NCBI RefSeq assembly: GCF_029892425.1
Contig: NZ_JARXWB010000010.1
Span: 182,063 to 246,062 of the forward strand
DNA from: Bradyrhizobium sp. BR13661
Lineage (GTDB): Bacteria > Pseudomonadota > Alphaproteobacteria > Rhizobiales > Xanthobacteraceae
Length of the DNA stretch: 64,000 nucleotides
Direction: 5' to 3'
In this document: positions 53,601-61,478 of the stretch, piece by piece
Numbering within the stretch: the first letter of the stretch is position 1
Layout: each line of letters opens with the position of its first letter
Notes under the pieces: generated by a model
Told to the model about the DNA's origin: nothing
Databases searched by the model: none
Seen by the model: the letters and a program-made list of their open reading frames with translations, nothing else
Translations under genes and position numbers: made by a program

Positions 53601-53623
53601 GGGTGGTCGGGCCCCACCCTTGA
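53597..53623. promoter_or_regulatory. Inverted repeat at the trp promoter -35
   Basis: Perfect 10-bp arms TCAAGGGTGG (53597-53606) and CCACCCTTGA (53614-53623) with a 7-bp spacer. The arms overlap the predicted -35 element, a typical place for a repressor site; it could equally act as the 3' hairpin of a transcript arriving from the toxin gene. Confidence 0.5.
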
Positions 53624-53662
53624 TGTACAAGTGGCTCACCGGCGGTGAGGGTGAGCTTCAGA

Positions 53663-53965
53663 TCACACCAGTTCGTCCGATTTCGGCACGTCACGTCTTC
53701 CATGACGTACATGGATGACCTCCAGCGCATCATCCGCGACGCGGTAATAGATCAGGTACGGAAATGGGACGATCGGAAACACCCGAACGCCGGCCATATC
53801 AGTGGCTCGCCCGAGGCCCGGATACTTCGCAAGCAACTGGCTGGCCGACCGGATGCGTCTTACGACCGAGCTAGCAGCACGCCTGTCGTGCTGCGCGACA
53901 TATTCGTGAATTCCGTCGATATCAGTGCGGGCACGCCAGGCGTACCGGAGCTTCACAGCCCGCAC
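53663..53965 (-). CDS. RelE/ParE family toxin
   Basis: 100 residues. ParE/RelE fold: LRYAWRARTDIDGIHEYVAQHD, then RIRSASQLLAKYPGLGRATDM and PYLIYYRVADDALEVIHVRHGRRD, the latter being the usual C-terminal beta strands with the conserved arginine. ParE toxins poison gyrase; RelE toxins cut mRNA; which applies cannot be read. The start overlaps the end of the upstream antitoxin gene by 13 bases, so the pair is translationally coupled in antitoxin-toxin order. Confidence 0.92.
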   Translation of the reverse strand: MRAVKLRYAWRARTDIDGIHEYVAQHDRRAASSVVRRIRSASQLLAKYPGLGRATDMAGVRVFPIVPFPYLIYYRVADDALEVIHVRHGRRDVPKSDELV

Positions 53966-54180
53966 TTCTTCCAGAGCGCCGCCATTTCCTGATCGGTCGC
54001 GAACTCGCTCCGCTCGGCCTGCTCAAGTCCCTCAAGTACGGCTGCGCGATGCTCGTCGGGGACAACGAACAGATCGCCGTCATTGGCGACGATCTGCTCA
54101 AGCACCTCCGCAACGTAGGCTTGCCGATCCTCGGGTAGCCTACGCACCTTCTCGATCACGTCTTCCAAGATCTTGGTCAT
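53953..54180 (-). CDS. Antitoxin of the ParE-type module
   Basis: 75 residues, MTKILEDVIEKVRRLPEDRQ, then YVAEVLEQIV and an acidic tail EFATDQEMAALWKKCGL. It resembles small helical antitoxins whose N-terminus dimerises on DNA and whose C-terminus covers the toxin. It is acidic against a basic toxin, as expected. The ATG at 54180 lies next to an AT-rich stretch (TATATATTC) that may be its -10; the longer frame upstream is the dienelactone hydrolase antisense. Self-repression is inferred. Confidence 0.8.
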   Translation of the reverse strand: MTKILEDVIEKVRRLPEDRQAYVAEVLEQIVANDGDLFVVPDEHRAAVLEGLEQAERSEFATDQEMAALWKKCGL

Positions 54181-54223
54181 AGGGAGAATATATACCAAAT
54201 GCGGGCCGAAAACGACCCGTCCT

Positions 54224-54898
54224 CTATCCCAAATGCTTCCGGAAAAACTCCGTCGCCCTGCCCCAGGCGAGCTCGGCGGCTTCGCGGTCGTGGACGGCCT
54301 GGCGCTGCTCGTTGACGAAGGCGTGCTCGGCATCATAGCGGAACAGCTCGAGCGACTTGCCGGCGGCTTTCATGGCCTTCTCGAAACCATTGACCAGATC
54401 CGGCGTGCACCAATCGTCCTTGTTGGCGAAATGGGCCTGCAGCGGAATCTTGACGTCGGCGGGCTTGGCCGCCTGCTCCGGCGGAATGCCGTAGAACACG
54501 ACGCCGGCGGCGAGTTCCGGCACATGCACCGCGCCGATGATGGTGACGGCGCCGCCGAGGCAGAAGCCGGTCAAGCCGACCTTGGCGCCGTTGCGCGACA
54601 GATATTGGGTGGCGCCGCGCACCGTCTGCGTGGTGGCGTCCATGAAATCGAGCGAGTTCATCTCTTTGCCGGCGGCGTCCGTGTCGTGATACGGCACCAC
54701 CTTGCCCTTGTAGAGATCGGGCGCGAGCGCATCGAAGCCCGCAAGCGCGAAGCGGTCGCACAGGCCCTTGATCTGGTCCGACAGGCCCCACCATTCCTGG
54801 ATCACGACCACGCCCGGCGCGTTGCCGCGTGCGGCATTGGCGAGATAGCCCGAGGCGTCCTTGCCGTCCGGGCGCTTGAAAGTGATGGTGGTTCCCAT
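54224..54898 (-). CDS. Dienelactone hydrolase family protein
   Basis: 224 residues. Alpha/beta hydrolase of the DLH type: VVVIQEWWGLSDQIKGLCDRF holds the Glu that activates the nucleophile; Cys in GLTGFCLGGAVTI is the nucleophilic residue; the Asp and His of the triad are in NKDDWCTP and YDAEHAFVNEQR. It hydrolyses dienelactones in chlorocatechol breakdown or related lactones; substrate unknown. GGAGG is before the ATG at 54898. A strong terminator separates it from fbcH, transcribed in the same direction upstream. Confidence 0.92.
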   Translation of the reverse strand: MGTTITFKRPDGKDASGYLANAARGNAPGVVVIQEWWGLSDQIKGLCDRFALAGFDALAPDLYKGKVVPYHDTDAAGKEMNSLDFMDATTQTVRGATQYLSRNGAKVGLTGFCLGGAVTIIGAVHVPELAAGVVFYGIPPEQAAKPADVKIPLQAHFANKDDWCTPDLVNGFEKAMKAAGKSLELFRYDAEHAFVNEQRQAVHDREAAELAWGRATEFFRKHLG

Positions 54899-54995
54899 GG
54901 TGTCCTCCGACGCGTTTCTGGGGAGCGGTGGCGGCATTTTGGCGGCTGCGCAGGCGATAGGCAATCGCGCCGGGCAACACACGCGCGTGTCCAAC

Positions 54996-55017
54996 AAAAA
55001 AACCCCCTTGCGGGGGC
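54996..55017 (-). terminator. Rho-independent terminator of fbcFH
   Basis: On the minus strand GCCCCCGCAAGGGGGT followed by seven T. Stem CCCCC/GGGGG with a GCAA loop, 30 bp beyond the fbcH stop. An A-rich upstream side (TTTTT on plus) also allows opposite termination. Confidence 0.93.
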
Positions 55018-55045
55018 TTTTTCATTTTCGTTTCGCGTGCGCCGC

Positions 55046-57109
55046 TCAGTGCGAGTCGGCCCAGACCTTCTTCTTGGTGAAGTACATCAGGAACGCGAAG
55101 ATGATCAGGAAGATGAACACCTGGAGACCGAGGCGCTTGCGCGCTTCCATGTGAGGCTCGGCGGTCCACATCAGGAACGTGGTGACGTCCTTGGCGTACT
55201 GCGCAACCGTCGCCGGCGAGCCGTCGTCATAGGTCACCTGGCCGTCGCTGAGCGGCTTCGGCATCTTGATGGCGTGGCCGGGGAAGTACTTGTTGTAGTA
55301 CGAGCCTTCCGGAATGGTCACGCCTTCCGGCGCCTTGTCCTCGAAGCCTTGCAGCACCGCTGAGACATAGTCCGGGCCCTGTTCCTGGTACTGGCTGAAG
55401 AAGTCGACCAGGAACATCGGGAAGCCGCGGCCATAGGAGCGCGCCTTGGTGATCAGCGACAGGTCGGGCGGCGCCGCACCACCGTTTGCCGCACGCGCCG
55501 CCTGCTCGTTCGGGAACGGCGAGGGGAAGTAATCGGCGGCCCGGCCCGGGCGCTCGAACATCTCGCCAGCATCGTTCGGACCGTCCTTGATCTTGTAGTC
55601 CGAGGCAAATGCCGCGACCTGTGCCACCGAATAGCCGGGGCCGCCAGTATCTCCGAGATTACGGAAGGCGATGTAGGAGAGGCCGTGGCAGTTGGCGCAG
55701 ACCTCCTTGTAGACCTTCAGACCGCGCTGGAGCGCACCGCGGTCATAGGTGCCGAAAGGGCCGGCGAACGACCATTTGTTGCCCGGCGGCTTGGGGCCGC
55801 CTTCCTCGGCGCGGGCGTCCTGCAGGCTGCCGACGAACAGAGCACCGGCAGCGACAAGTGCGACTGCGACCGAGGCCACGGCCTTGCCGCTCTTGGCAAG
55901 GATCGCTTCCGAGATCGAGTTCGGCACCGGCCGCGGCGTCTCGATGCGCGCGAGCAGCGGCAGCACGATGAGGAAGTAGGCGAAGTAGCAGACCGTTAGA
56001 ACCCGGCCGGCGATCACGTAGATGCCCTCCGGCGGCTGGGCGCCGAGATAGCCGAGCAGGATACAGACCGCGACGAAGATCCAGAAGAACTGCTTGGCCA
56101 GCGGGCGATACTTCGACGACCTCGTCTTTGCGCTGTCGAGCCAGGGCAGGAAGACAAGCACGATGATCGCCGAGAACATGCCGATCACGCCCGCGAGCTT
56201 GTTCGGGATCGAACGCAGGATCGCGTAGAACGGCAGGTAATACCATTCCGGCACGATGTGCGGCGGTGTCACGCCCGGGTTCGCCGGAATGTAGTTGTCG
56301 GCGTCGCCGAGATAGTTCGGCATGTAGAAGATGAACCAGGCGTAGAGCAGCAGGAAGCAGGCGACGCCGAAGCCGTCCTTGATGGTCGCATGCGGCGTGA
56401 ACGGCACCGTGTCCTTTTCCGTCTTCGGCTCAACGCCATCAGGATTGTTCTGGCCGGCGACGTGCAGCGCCCAGACGTGGAGCACGACGACGCCAGCGAT
56501 CAGGAACGGCAGCAGGTAATGCAGTGAGAAGAAGCGGTTCAAGGTCGGGTTGCCGACCGAATAGCCGCCCCACAGCAGCGTCACGATGCTCTCGCCGACA
56601 TAGGGAATGGCCGAGAACAAATTGGTGATGACGGTGGCGCCCCAGAAGCTCATCTGGCCCCAGGGAAGCACGTAGCCCATGAAGCCCGTCGCCATCATCA
56701 AGAGGTAGATGATCACGCCGAGGATCCAGAGAACTTCGCGCGGCTCCTTGTAGGAGCCGTAATAGAGGCCGCGAAGCATGTGGACGTAGACCGCGAAGAA
56801 GAACATCGACGCGCCGCACGCGTGCATGTTGCGCAGCAGCCAGCCGTAATTCACGTCGCGAACCAGCAGCTCGACCGACTTGAAGGCGAGATCGGCATGC
56901 GGCGTGTAGTGCATCGCCAGGATCACGCCGGTCAGGATCTGCACCCCCAGCATGAAGGAGAGGATGGCGCCGAAGGTCCACCAATAGTTCAGGTTGCGCG
57001 GGGTGGGATAGACGACGAAGGAGGAGTGCATGAGGCCGAGGATCGGCAGACGCCGCTCGATCCATTGCAGGGCCGGATTGCTCGGCTGGTAGTCGGATGG
57101 TCCGCTCAT
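55046..57109 (-). CDS. fbcH: Fused cytochrome b/cytochrome c1 of the bc1 complex
   Basis: 687 residues. About 1-405 is cytochrome b with eight spans: GWLLRNMHACGASMFFFAVY and MGYVLPWGQMSFWGATVITN, plus the Q-site loop VPEWYYLPFYAILRS. About 410-440 is an internal signal (VASVAVALVAAGALFVG) with a cleavage site near DARAEE, then cytochrome c1 with heme motif CANCH and Met ligand region, ending in a C-terminal anchor (GLQVFIFLIIFAFLMYF). The polyprotein is cut into b and c1. This is the known B. japonicum arrangement. Confidence 0.97.
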   Translation of the reverse strand: MSGPSDYQPSNPALQWIERRLPILGLMHSSFVVYPTPRNLNYWWTFGAILSFMLGVQILTGVILAMHYTPHADLAFKSVELLVRDVNYGWLLRNMHACGASMFFFAVYVHMLRGLYYGSYKEPREVLWILGVIIYLLMMATGFMGYVLPWGQMSFWGATVITNLFSAIPYVGESIVTLLWGGYSVGNPTLNRFFSLHYLLPFLIAGVVVLHVWALHVAGQNNPDGVEPKTEKDTVPFTPHATIKDGFGVACFLLLYAWFIFYMPNYLGDADNYIPANPGVTPPHIVPEWYYLPFYAILRSIPNKLAGVIGMFSAIIVLVFLPWLDSAKTRSSKYRPLAKQFFWIFVAVCILLGYLGAQPPEGIYVIAGRVLTVCYFAYFLIVLPLLARIETPRPVPNSISEAILAKSGKAVASVAVALVAAGALFVGSLQDARAEEGGPKPPGNKWSFAGPFGTYDRGALQRGLKVYKEVCANCHGLSYIAFRNLGDTGGPGYSVAQVAAFASDYKIKDGPNDAGEMFERPGRAADYFPSPFPNEQAARAANGGAAPPDLSLITKARSYGRGFPMFLVDFFSQYQEQGPDYVSAVLQGFEDKAPEGVTIPEGSYYNKYFPGHAIKMPKPLSDGQVTYDDGSPATVAQYAKDVTTFLMWTAEPHMEARKRLGLQVFIFLIIFAFLMYFTKKKVWADSH

Positions 57110-57171
57110 GATGCGATCCTGAGGAAATAAGACGACGAGACGGCGCGAAGCTTCGGACGCGGGTCCGAAGC

Positions 57172-57702
57172 TCAGCCGATCTGGATTTTGGTGTCAGAAA
57201 CGAAAGTGTACGGCGGCACCGGCAGGTTCGCGGGCGCGGGCCCCTGGCGGATGCGGCCGGACGAATCGTACTGCGAACCATGGCAGGGGCAGAAGAACCC
57301 GTCGTAATTGCCTTCATGGGCGATCGGGATGCAGCCGAGATGGGTGCAGATGCCGATCACGACCAGCCACTGATCGTGGCCGGATTTGACCCGGGCCTCG
57401 TCCGACTGCGGATCGGGCAGGCTCGCCACATTGACGGCGCGCGCCTCGTCGATCTGCTTCTTGGTGCGGTGGCTGATATAGATCGGCTTGCCGCGCCAGA
57501 ACACCTTGATGTCCTGCCCCTCGGCAACCGGGCTCAGATCGACCTCGATCGGCGCACCCGCGGCGATGGTCGAGGCGTCCGGATTCATCTGGGAAACGAA
57601 GGGCCAGAGCGCAGTTGCGCCCCCTACTGCTGCAGCTGCCCCCGTTGCAACGAATAAGAAATCACGGCGTGTCGGATGGTCCGCCGAAGACGCTGTCGTC
57701 AC
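57172..57702 (-). CDS. petA: Ubiquinol-cytochrome c reductase Rieske iron-sulfur subunit
   Basis: 176 residues, fbcF in Bradyrhizobium terms. Twin-arginine signal/anchor: TRRDFLFVATGAAAAVGG (RR at 12-13). The 2Fe-2S cluster is held by Cys119-Thr-His121 with Cys124 (CTHLGC) and Cys138-Pro-Cys140-His141 (CPCHGSQYD). It takes electrons from ubiquinol to cytochrome c1. The start is GTG at 57702 with AAAGGG upstream. It is followed by fbcH 62 bp later, forming the fbcFH operon. Confidence 0.97.
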   Translation of the reverse strand: MTTASSADHPTRRDFLFVATGAAAAVGGATALWPFVSQMNPDASTIAAGAPIEVDLSPVAEGQDIKVFWRGKPIYISHRTKKQIDEARAVNVASLPDPQSDEARVKSGHDQWLVVIGICTHLGCIPIAHEGNYDGFFCPCHGSQYDSSGRIRQGPAPANLPVPPYTFVSDTKIQIG

Positions 57703-57981
57703 GATTCCAACCCTTTCTTCTTATGCAGCCGGTGGAACCGCTCCAGGAGCCCCCAAGGTCCCCGGAACAGTGCTGCCGGCGCCCGCGGCCCCCCGCGGCG
57801 GCAGAACTTGGCTTGTCCCCACCAAAACAAGGCGAAAACAGCAGTCCAGAATCGTTCTATTGGCACCCTTGCAGGGCGAGCGCAAGCCCGCTAACGGCGC
57901 GGGAGCGTGCAATGCACGAATTCCGCAGCCGGCGATGTTTTATTGAGACAATTCCGTCCCGGCCAACCCCCGTCAGCGCCC

Positions 57982-58440
57982 ATGCAGATCGCACTTTTCC
58001 AGCCCGACATTCCCCAGAACACCGGCACGATTCTCCGCCTCTGCGCCTGTCTGGGCATCGACGCCCATATCATCGAGCCCGCCGGCTTCCCGGTCTCCGA
58101 CCGGCATTTCCGCCGGGCGGGAATGGATTACCTCGACCACGTCAGCATCGTCAGGCACGATTCCTGGTCGAAATTCGAGGCGTGGCGGGCGGCACATGGC
58201 TACCGCCTGGTGCTGTTCACCACCAAGGGCGCCACCGACTACCGCGATTTCAATTACCAGACGTCGGACATCCTGCTATTCGGGCGCGAGAGCGCCGGCG
58301 TCACCGACGCGGTGGTCGAGGCCGCGGATGCGCGGCTGGTGATCCCGATCACCGAGGGGCTACGGTCGCTCAATGTCGCCATGACCGCGGCGATGGCCGC
58401 AGGCGAAGCGCTCCGGCAGGTCCGGAACCCGCACGACTGA
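57982..58440 (+). CDS. trmL: tRNA (cytidine/uridine-2'-O-)-methyltransferase
   Basis: 152 residues, SPOUT knot: FQPDIPQNTGTILRLCACLG at the N-terminus, RLVLFTTKGATDYRDF, LLFGRESAGV and the knot LVIPITEGLRSLNVAMTAAMA. This is the TrmL (YibK) pattern; it methylates the 2'-O of the wobble residue in tRNA-Leu isoacceptors. The ATG at 57982 starts the conserved domain; the frame is open 25 codons further without family similarity. It precedes queE by 19 bp, on the same strand. Confidence 0.94.
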   Translation: MQIALFQPDIPQNTGTILRLCACLGIDAHIIEPAGFPVSDRHFRRAGMDYLDHVSIVRHDSWSKFEAWRAAHGYRLVLFTTKGATDYRDFNYQTSDILLFGRESAGVTDAVVEAADARLVIPITEGLRSLNVAMTAAMAAGEALRQVRNPHD

Positions 58441-58459
58441 ATATGACGAGGAGAGAGAA

Positions 58460-59092
58460 TTGAGTTACGCGGTCAAGGAAATCTTCCTGACCCTGCAAGG
58501 CGAAGGCGCCCATGCCGGGCGCGCGTCGGTGTTCTGCCGGTTTGCCGGCTGCAACCTCTGGAGCGGCCGCGAGGCCGACCGCGCCTCCGCGACCTGTCAG
58601 TTCTGCGACACGGACTTCGTCGGCACCGACGGCACGCTCGGCGGCCGCTATGCCACGGCCGTGGAACTCGCCGACACCGTCGCCGCGCAATGGACGGCGT
58701 CTGCCGAGAACCGCTACGTGGTGCTGACCGGTGGCGAGCCGCTGCTCCAGGTCGATGACGCCCTGGTCGATGCGCTGCATGCGAGAGGTTTCGAGATCGG
58801 GGTCGAGACCAACGGCACGGTTGCACCGCCTGAAGGCCTCGACTGGATCTGCGTCAGCCCGAAGGGCGGCAGCGAGCTGGTGCTGCGCACCGGCCACGAG
58901 CTGAAGCTGGTCTATCCGCAGGCGCTTGCCGCTCCGGAAGCTTTCGAGGGCCTCGCCTTCGAACGCTTCTCGCTGCAGCCGATGGACGGGCCAGAAGTGA
59001 TCGAGAACACCGCGCGCGCGATCGACTATTGCCTGCGCCATCCGCAATGGCGGCTGAGCGTGCAGACGCATAAATCGCTCGGCATCAGATAG
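58460..59092 (+). CDS. queE: 7-carboxy-7-deazaguanine synthase
   Basis: 210 residues. Radical SAM Cys motif C-x14-C-x2-C (Cys31, Cys46, Cys49) in the insert form common in proteobacterial QueE; TLQGEGAHAGRASVFCRFAG precedes it, and LTGGEPLLQ, VETNGTVAPPEGLDWICVSPK and ELKLVYPQ complete the fold. It rearranges 6-carboxytetrahydropterin to CDG, an early step of queuosine synthesis. The start is TTG at 58460 with GAGGAGAG upstream. Followed by queD 14 bp later. Confidence 0.96.
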   Translation: MSYAVKEIFLTLQGEGAHAGRASVFCRFAGCNLWSGREADRASATCQFCDTDFVGTDGTLGGRYATAVELADTVAAQWTASAENRYVVLTGGEPLLQVDDALVDALHARGFEIGVETNGTVAPPEGLDWICVSPKGGSELVLRTGHELKLVYPQALAAPEAFEGLAFERFSLQPMDGPEVIENTARAIDYCLRHPQWRLSVQTHKSLGIR

Positions 59093-59106
59093 GACTGAAC
59101 GGACAG

Positions 59107-59472
59107 ATGTGGGAATTGACGAAATCGTTCCGCTTCGAGGCGGCGCATACGCTGAAGGGGACGACCTTTGGTGCGGCGAGCGAAGAGATTCACGGCCACT
59201 CCTTCCGCGCCGAGGTGACGGTGCGCGGCACACCTGACGCGAGCACCGGCATGGTGGTCGATCTCGGTCTGCTCCAGCGCGCGATCGAAGATGTGCGCTT
59301 GATGCTCGACCACAAGTTCCTCAACAAGATCGAGGCGCTGGGGACGCCGACGCTGGAGAACCTGTCGCGCTTCGTCTGGGAGCGGCTTTCGCATATCGGC
59401 AAGCTGACCCGCGTCAGCATCCACCGCGACAGTTGCAACGAGAGCTGCACCTATTACGGTCCGCAAGCCTGA
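59107..59472 (+). CDS. queD: 6-carboxytetrahydropterin synthase-like protein, catalytic Cys replaced
   Basis: 121 residues, tunnelling fold of the PTPS/QueD family. Zinc ligands: His14 (FEAAH), His29 and His31 (EIHGHSF); the C-terminus SCNESCTYYGPQA is conserved. The Cys expected four residues before HGH is Ser25; the next residues are Glu26-Glu27-Ile28, giving SEEIHGH, which resembles the ExxHGH pattern of PTPS-III enzymes linked to folate synthesis. The position after queE argues for queuosine. Function is therefore open, but QueD is the family name. Confidence 0.9.
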   Translation: MWELTKSFRFEAAHTLKGTTFGAASEEIHGHSFRAEVTVRGTPDASTGMVVDLGLLQRAIEDVRLMLDHKFLNKIEALGTPTLENLSRFVWERLSHIGKLTRVSIHRDSCNESCTYYGPQA

Positions 59473-59500
59473 TACCAAGGCTGATACTAAGGCTAACGGC

Positions 59501-60400
59501 ATGACATCCGCATTGGACCCGAACACGATCGAAGACCGCAAGGCCCGCGCCCGCAGCTGGTTCGAGCACCTGCGCGACGACATCTGCGCGAGCTTCGAGC
59601 AGTTGGAGGACGACGCGCCGCAAAGCCTCTATCCCGGTGACGCCGGCCGCTTCACGCGCACGCCGTGGCAGCGCACCGACCACAGCGGGGCCAAGGGTGG
59701 CGGCGGCGTGATGTCGATGATGTCGGGCCGGCTGTTCGAAAAGGTCGGCGTGCACTGCTCGACCGTGCATGGCGAATTCGCGCCCGAGTTTCGCGCGCAG
59801 ATCCCGGGCGCGGCCGAGGACCCGCGCTTCTGGGCCTCCGGCATCTCGCTGATCGCGCATATGCGCAATCCGCACGTGCCGGCCGTGCACATGAACACGC
59901 GCTTCGTCGTCACCACCAAGGCGTGGTTCGGCGGCGGCGCGGACCTGACACCGGTGCTCGACCGCCGTCGCACGCAGGAGGACGCCGACACGCTCGCCTT
60001 CCACGCCGCGATGAGGGAGGCCTGCACGGGGCCGAACGGCGTCGCCGACTACGACAAGTACAAGAAATGGTGCGACGAGTATTTCTATCTGCCGCACCGC
60101 AAAGAGGCGCGCGGCGTCGGCGGCATCTTCTATGACTGGCATGACAGCGGCGACTGGGGTGCCGACCTCGCCTTCACGCAAGATGTCGGCCGCGCCTTCC
60201 TGAAGATCTATCCCGAACTGGTCCGACGGAATTTTGCGAGCGCCTGGACCGCCGAGGACCGCGAGGAGCAACTGATCCGCCGCGGGCGCTATGTCGAGTT
60301 CAATTTGCTCTACGACCGCGGCACGATTTTTGGACTCAAGACCGGCGGCAATGTGGATTCGATCCTGTCGTCGCTGCCGCCGGAGGTGAAATGGCCATGA
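59501..60400 (+). CDS. hemF: Oxygen-dependent coproporphyrinogen III oxidase
   Basis: 299 residues, the normal length. PWQRTDHSGAKGGGGVMSMM, VHMNTRFVVTTKAWFGGGADLTPVL and YCDEYFYLPHRKEARGVGG-like CDEYFYLPHRKEARG are HemF signatures, as is the C-terminal YVEFNLLYDRGTIFGLKTGG. It decarboxylates coproporphyrinogen III to protoporphyrinogen IX using oxygen, in haem synthesis. The ATG at 59501 has only a weak AAGG site. The last ten bases overlap the HAD hydrolase gene. Confidence 0.97.
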   Translation: MTSALDPNTIEDRKARARSWFEHLRDDICASFEQLEDDAPQSLYPGDAGRFTRTPWQRTDHSGAKGGGGVMSMMSGRLFEKVGVHCSTVHGEFAPEFRAQIPGAAEDPRFWASGISLIAHMRNPHVPAVHMNTRFVVTTKAWFGGGADLTPVLDRRRTQEDADTLAFHAAMREACTGPNGVADYDKYKKWCDEYFYLPHRKEARGVGGIFYDWHDSGDWGADLAFTQDVGRAFLKIYPELVRRNFASAWTAEDREEQLIRRGRYVEFNLLYDRGTIFGLKTGGNVDSILSSLPPEVKWP

Positions 60401-61140
60401 CGTTGAAGCTCGCAAGCAAGCCCCTTCCCCGCGCCATGCTGATCGACATGGACGATACCATCCTGTCAGCCTATGGCCGGCCCGAGATCGCCTGGAACAC
60501 GATCGCGGAGGAATTCGCCGAGGAGCTGGCGCCGCTGCCGCCCCAGCAGGTCGCATCAGCTGTGTTGGCCTATGCGCGGAACTTCTGGGCCAATGCGGAA
60601 GCCGCGTGGCGGATGAAGCTTGGCGAGGCGCGGCGGCTCACGGTCCGCGGCGGCTTTGCCGCGCTCGCAGCCGGCGGCCACCGCGCCCTCTCCGACGACC
60701 TCGCCGATCGCCTCGCCGACCGCTTCACCAGATATCGCGAGGAAGCGATCTTCGTCTTTCCCGGCGCGCATGATGCGATCGACGCGTTCAAGGCCCATGG
60801 CGTCAAGCTCGCGCTGGTGACGAACGGCGCCGCCGACATGCAGCGCGCCAAGGTCGAGCGCTTCGAGCTCGCCCATCGCTTCGACCACATCCAGATCGAG
60901 GGCGAGCACGGTTTCGGCAAGCCCGAGGAGCGCGCCTATCTGCACGCGATGGAAGCACTCGGCGTCACCGCCGAAGAGACCTGGATGATCGGCGACAATC
61001 TGGAATGGGAAGTCGTCACCCCGCAGCGGCTCGGCATCTATGCGATCTGGCTCGACGCGCACGGCGACGGCCTGCCGGAGGGCTCGACCGTCAGGCCCGA
61101 CCGCATCATCCGCTCGCTGACCGAGCTCGTGCCGGGCTAG
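60391..61140 (+). CDS. HAD superfamily hydrolase (subfamily IA)
   Basis: 249 residues. Motif I DMDDTI in AMLIDMDDTILSAYGRP (nucleophile Asp), motif II LALVTNGAADMQ, motif III Lys in EGEHGFGKPEER, motif IV MIGDNLEWEV. A cap domain fills about 25-110. It is a phosphatase-like enzyme; the substrate is unknown. GGAGG just before the ATG at 60391 supports this start, inside the end of hemF, so the two are coupled. A family D repeat begins right after the stop. Confidence 0.92.
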   Translation: MAMTLKLASKPLPRAMLIDMDDTILSAYGRPEIAWNTIAEEFAEELAPLPPQQVASAVLAYARNFWANAEAAWRMKLGEARRLTVRGGFAALAAGGHRALSDDLADRLADRFTRYREEAIFVFPGAHDAIDAFKAHGVKLALVTNGAADMQRAKVERFELAHRFDHIQIEGEHGFGKPEERAYLHAMEALGVTAEETWMIGDNLEWEVVTPQRLGIYAIWLDAHGDGLPEGSTVRPDRIIRSLTELVPG

Positions 61141-61147
61141 ACTAGGT

Positions 61148-61270
61148 CGCGAAAACAACCCCATGCACAGTAGACGGCTGCTGCAAAATCAATAGCTTGC
61201 CGCGGACGCAGACACGATTGCTGATTTTGCGAAAAATTCTTGCTCCGTCGGGCAAAACAGGCGCATGATG
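61148..61270. repeat. Full copy of family D repeat
   Basis: About 123 bp: left end identical over 26 bp to 19139..19164 (GAAAACAACCCCATGCACAG), right end CGGGCAAAACAGGCGCATG shared with 62865..62915. I recall this sequence as frequent in Bradyrhizobium genomes. Together with the rest of the 338-bp gap up to 61478 it precedes the solute-binding protein gene; no gene was seen. Confidence 0.78.
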
Positions 61271-61478
61271 CCAAGGTCGCGAAGTCTGCGACGTAGTTTC
61301 TTCGGCGGCCAATACGCGCGATCCGGTCAGTCATATTGACGGATCGCGTCAAAGCACGGACGGCATGTCGCTCTCCGACGTCGACAGACATTGATAGAAG
61401 GCGTTCAGCCTCGACGCGGGACCCGACCAGAGGTCCCAAACAAGCGAGCACGTTCGTGCGTTCACAGGGAGAAGCGAA

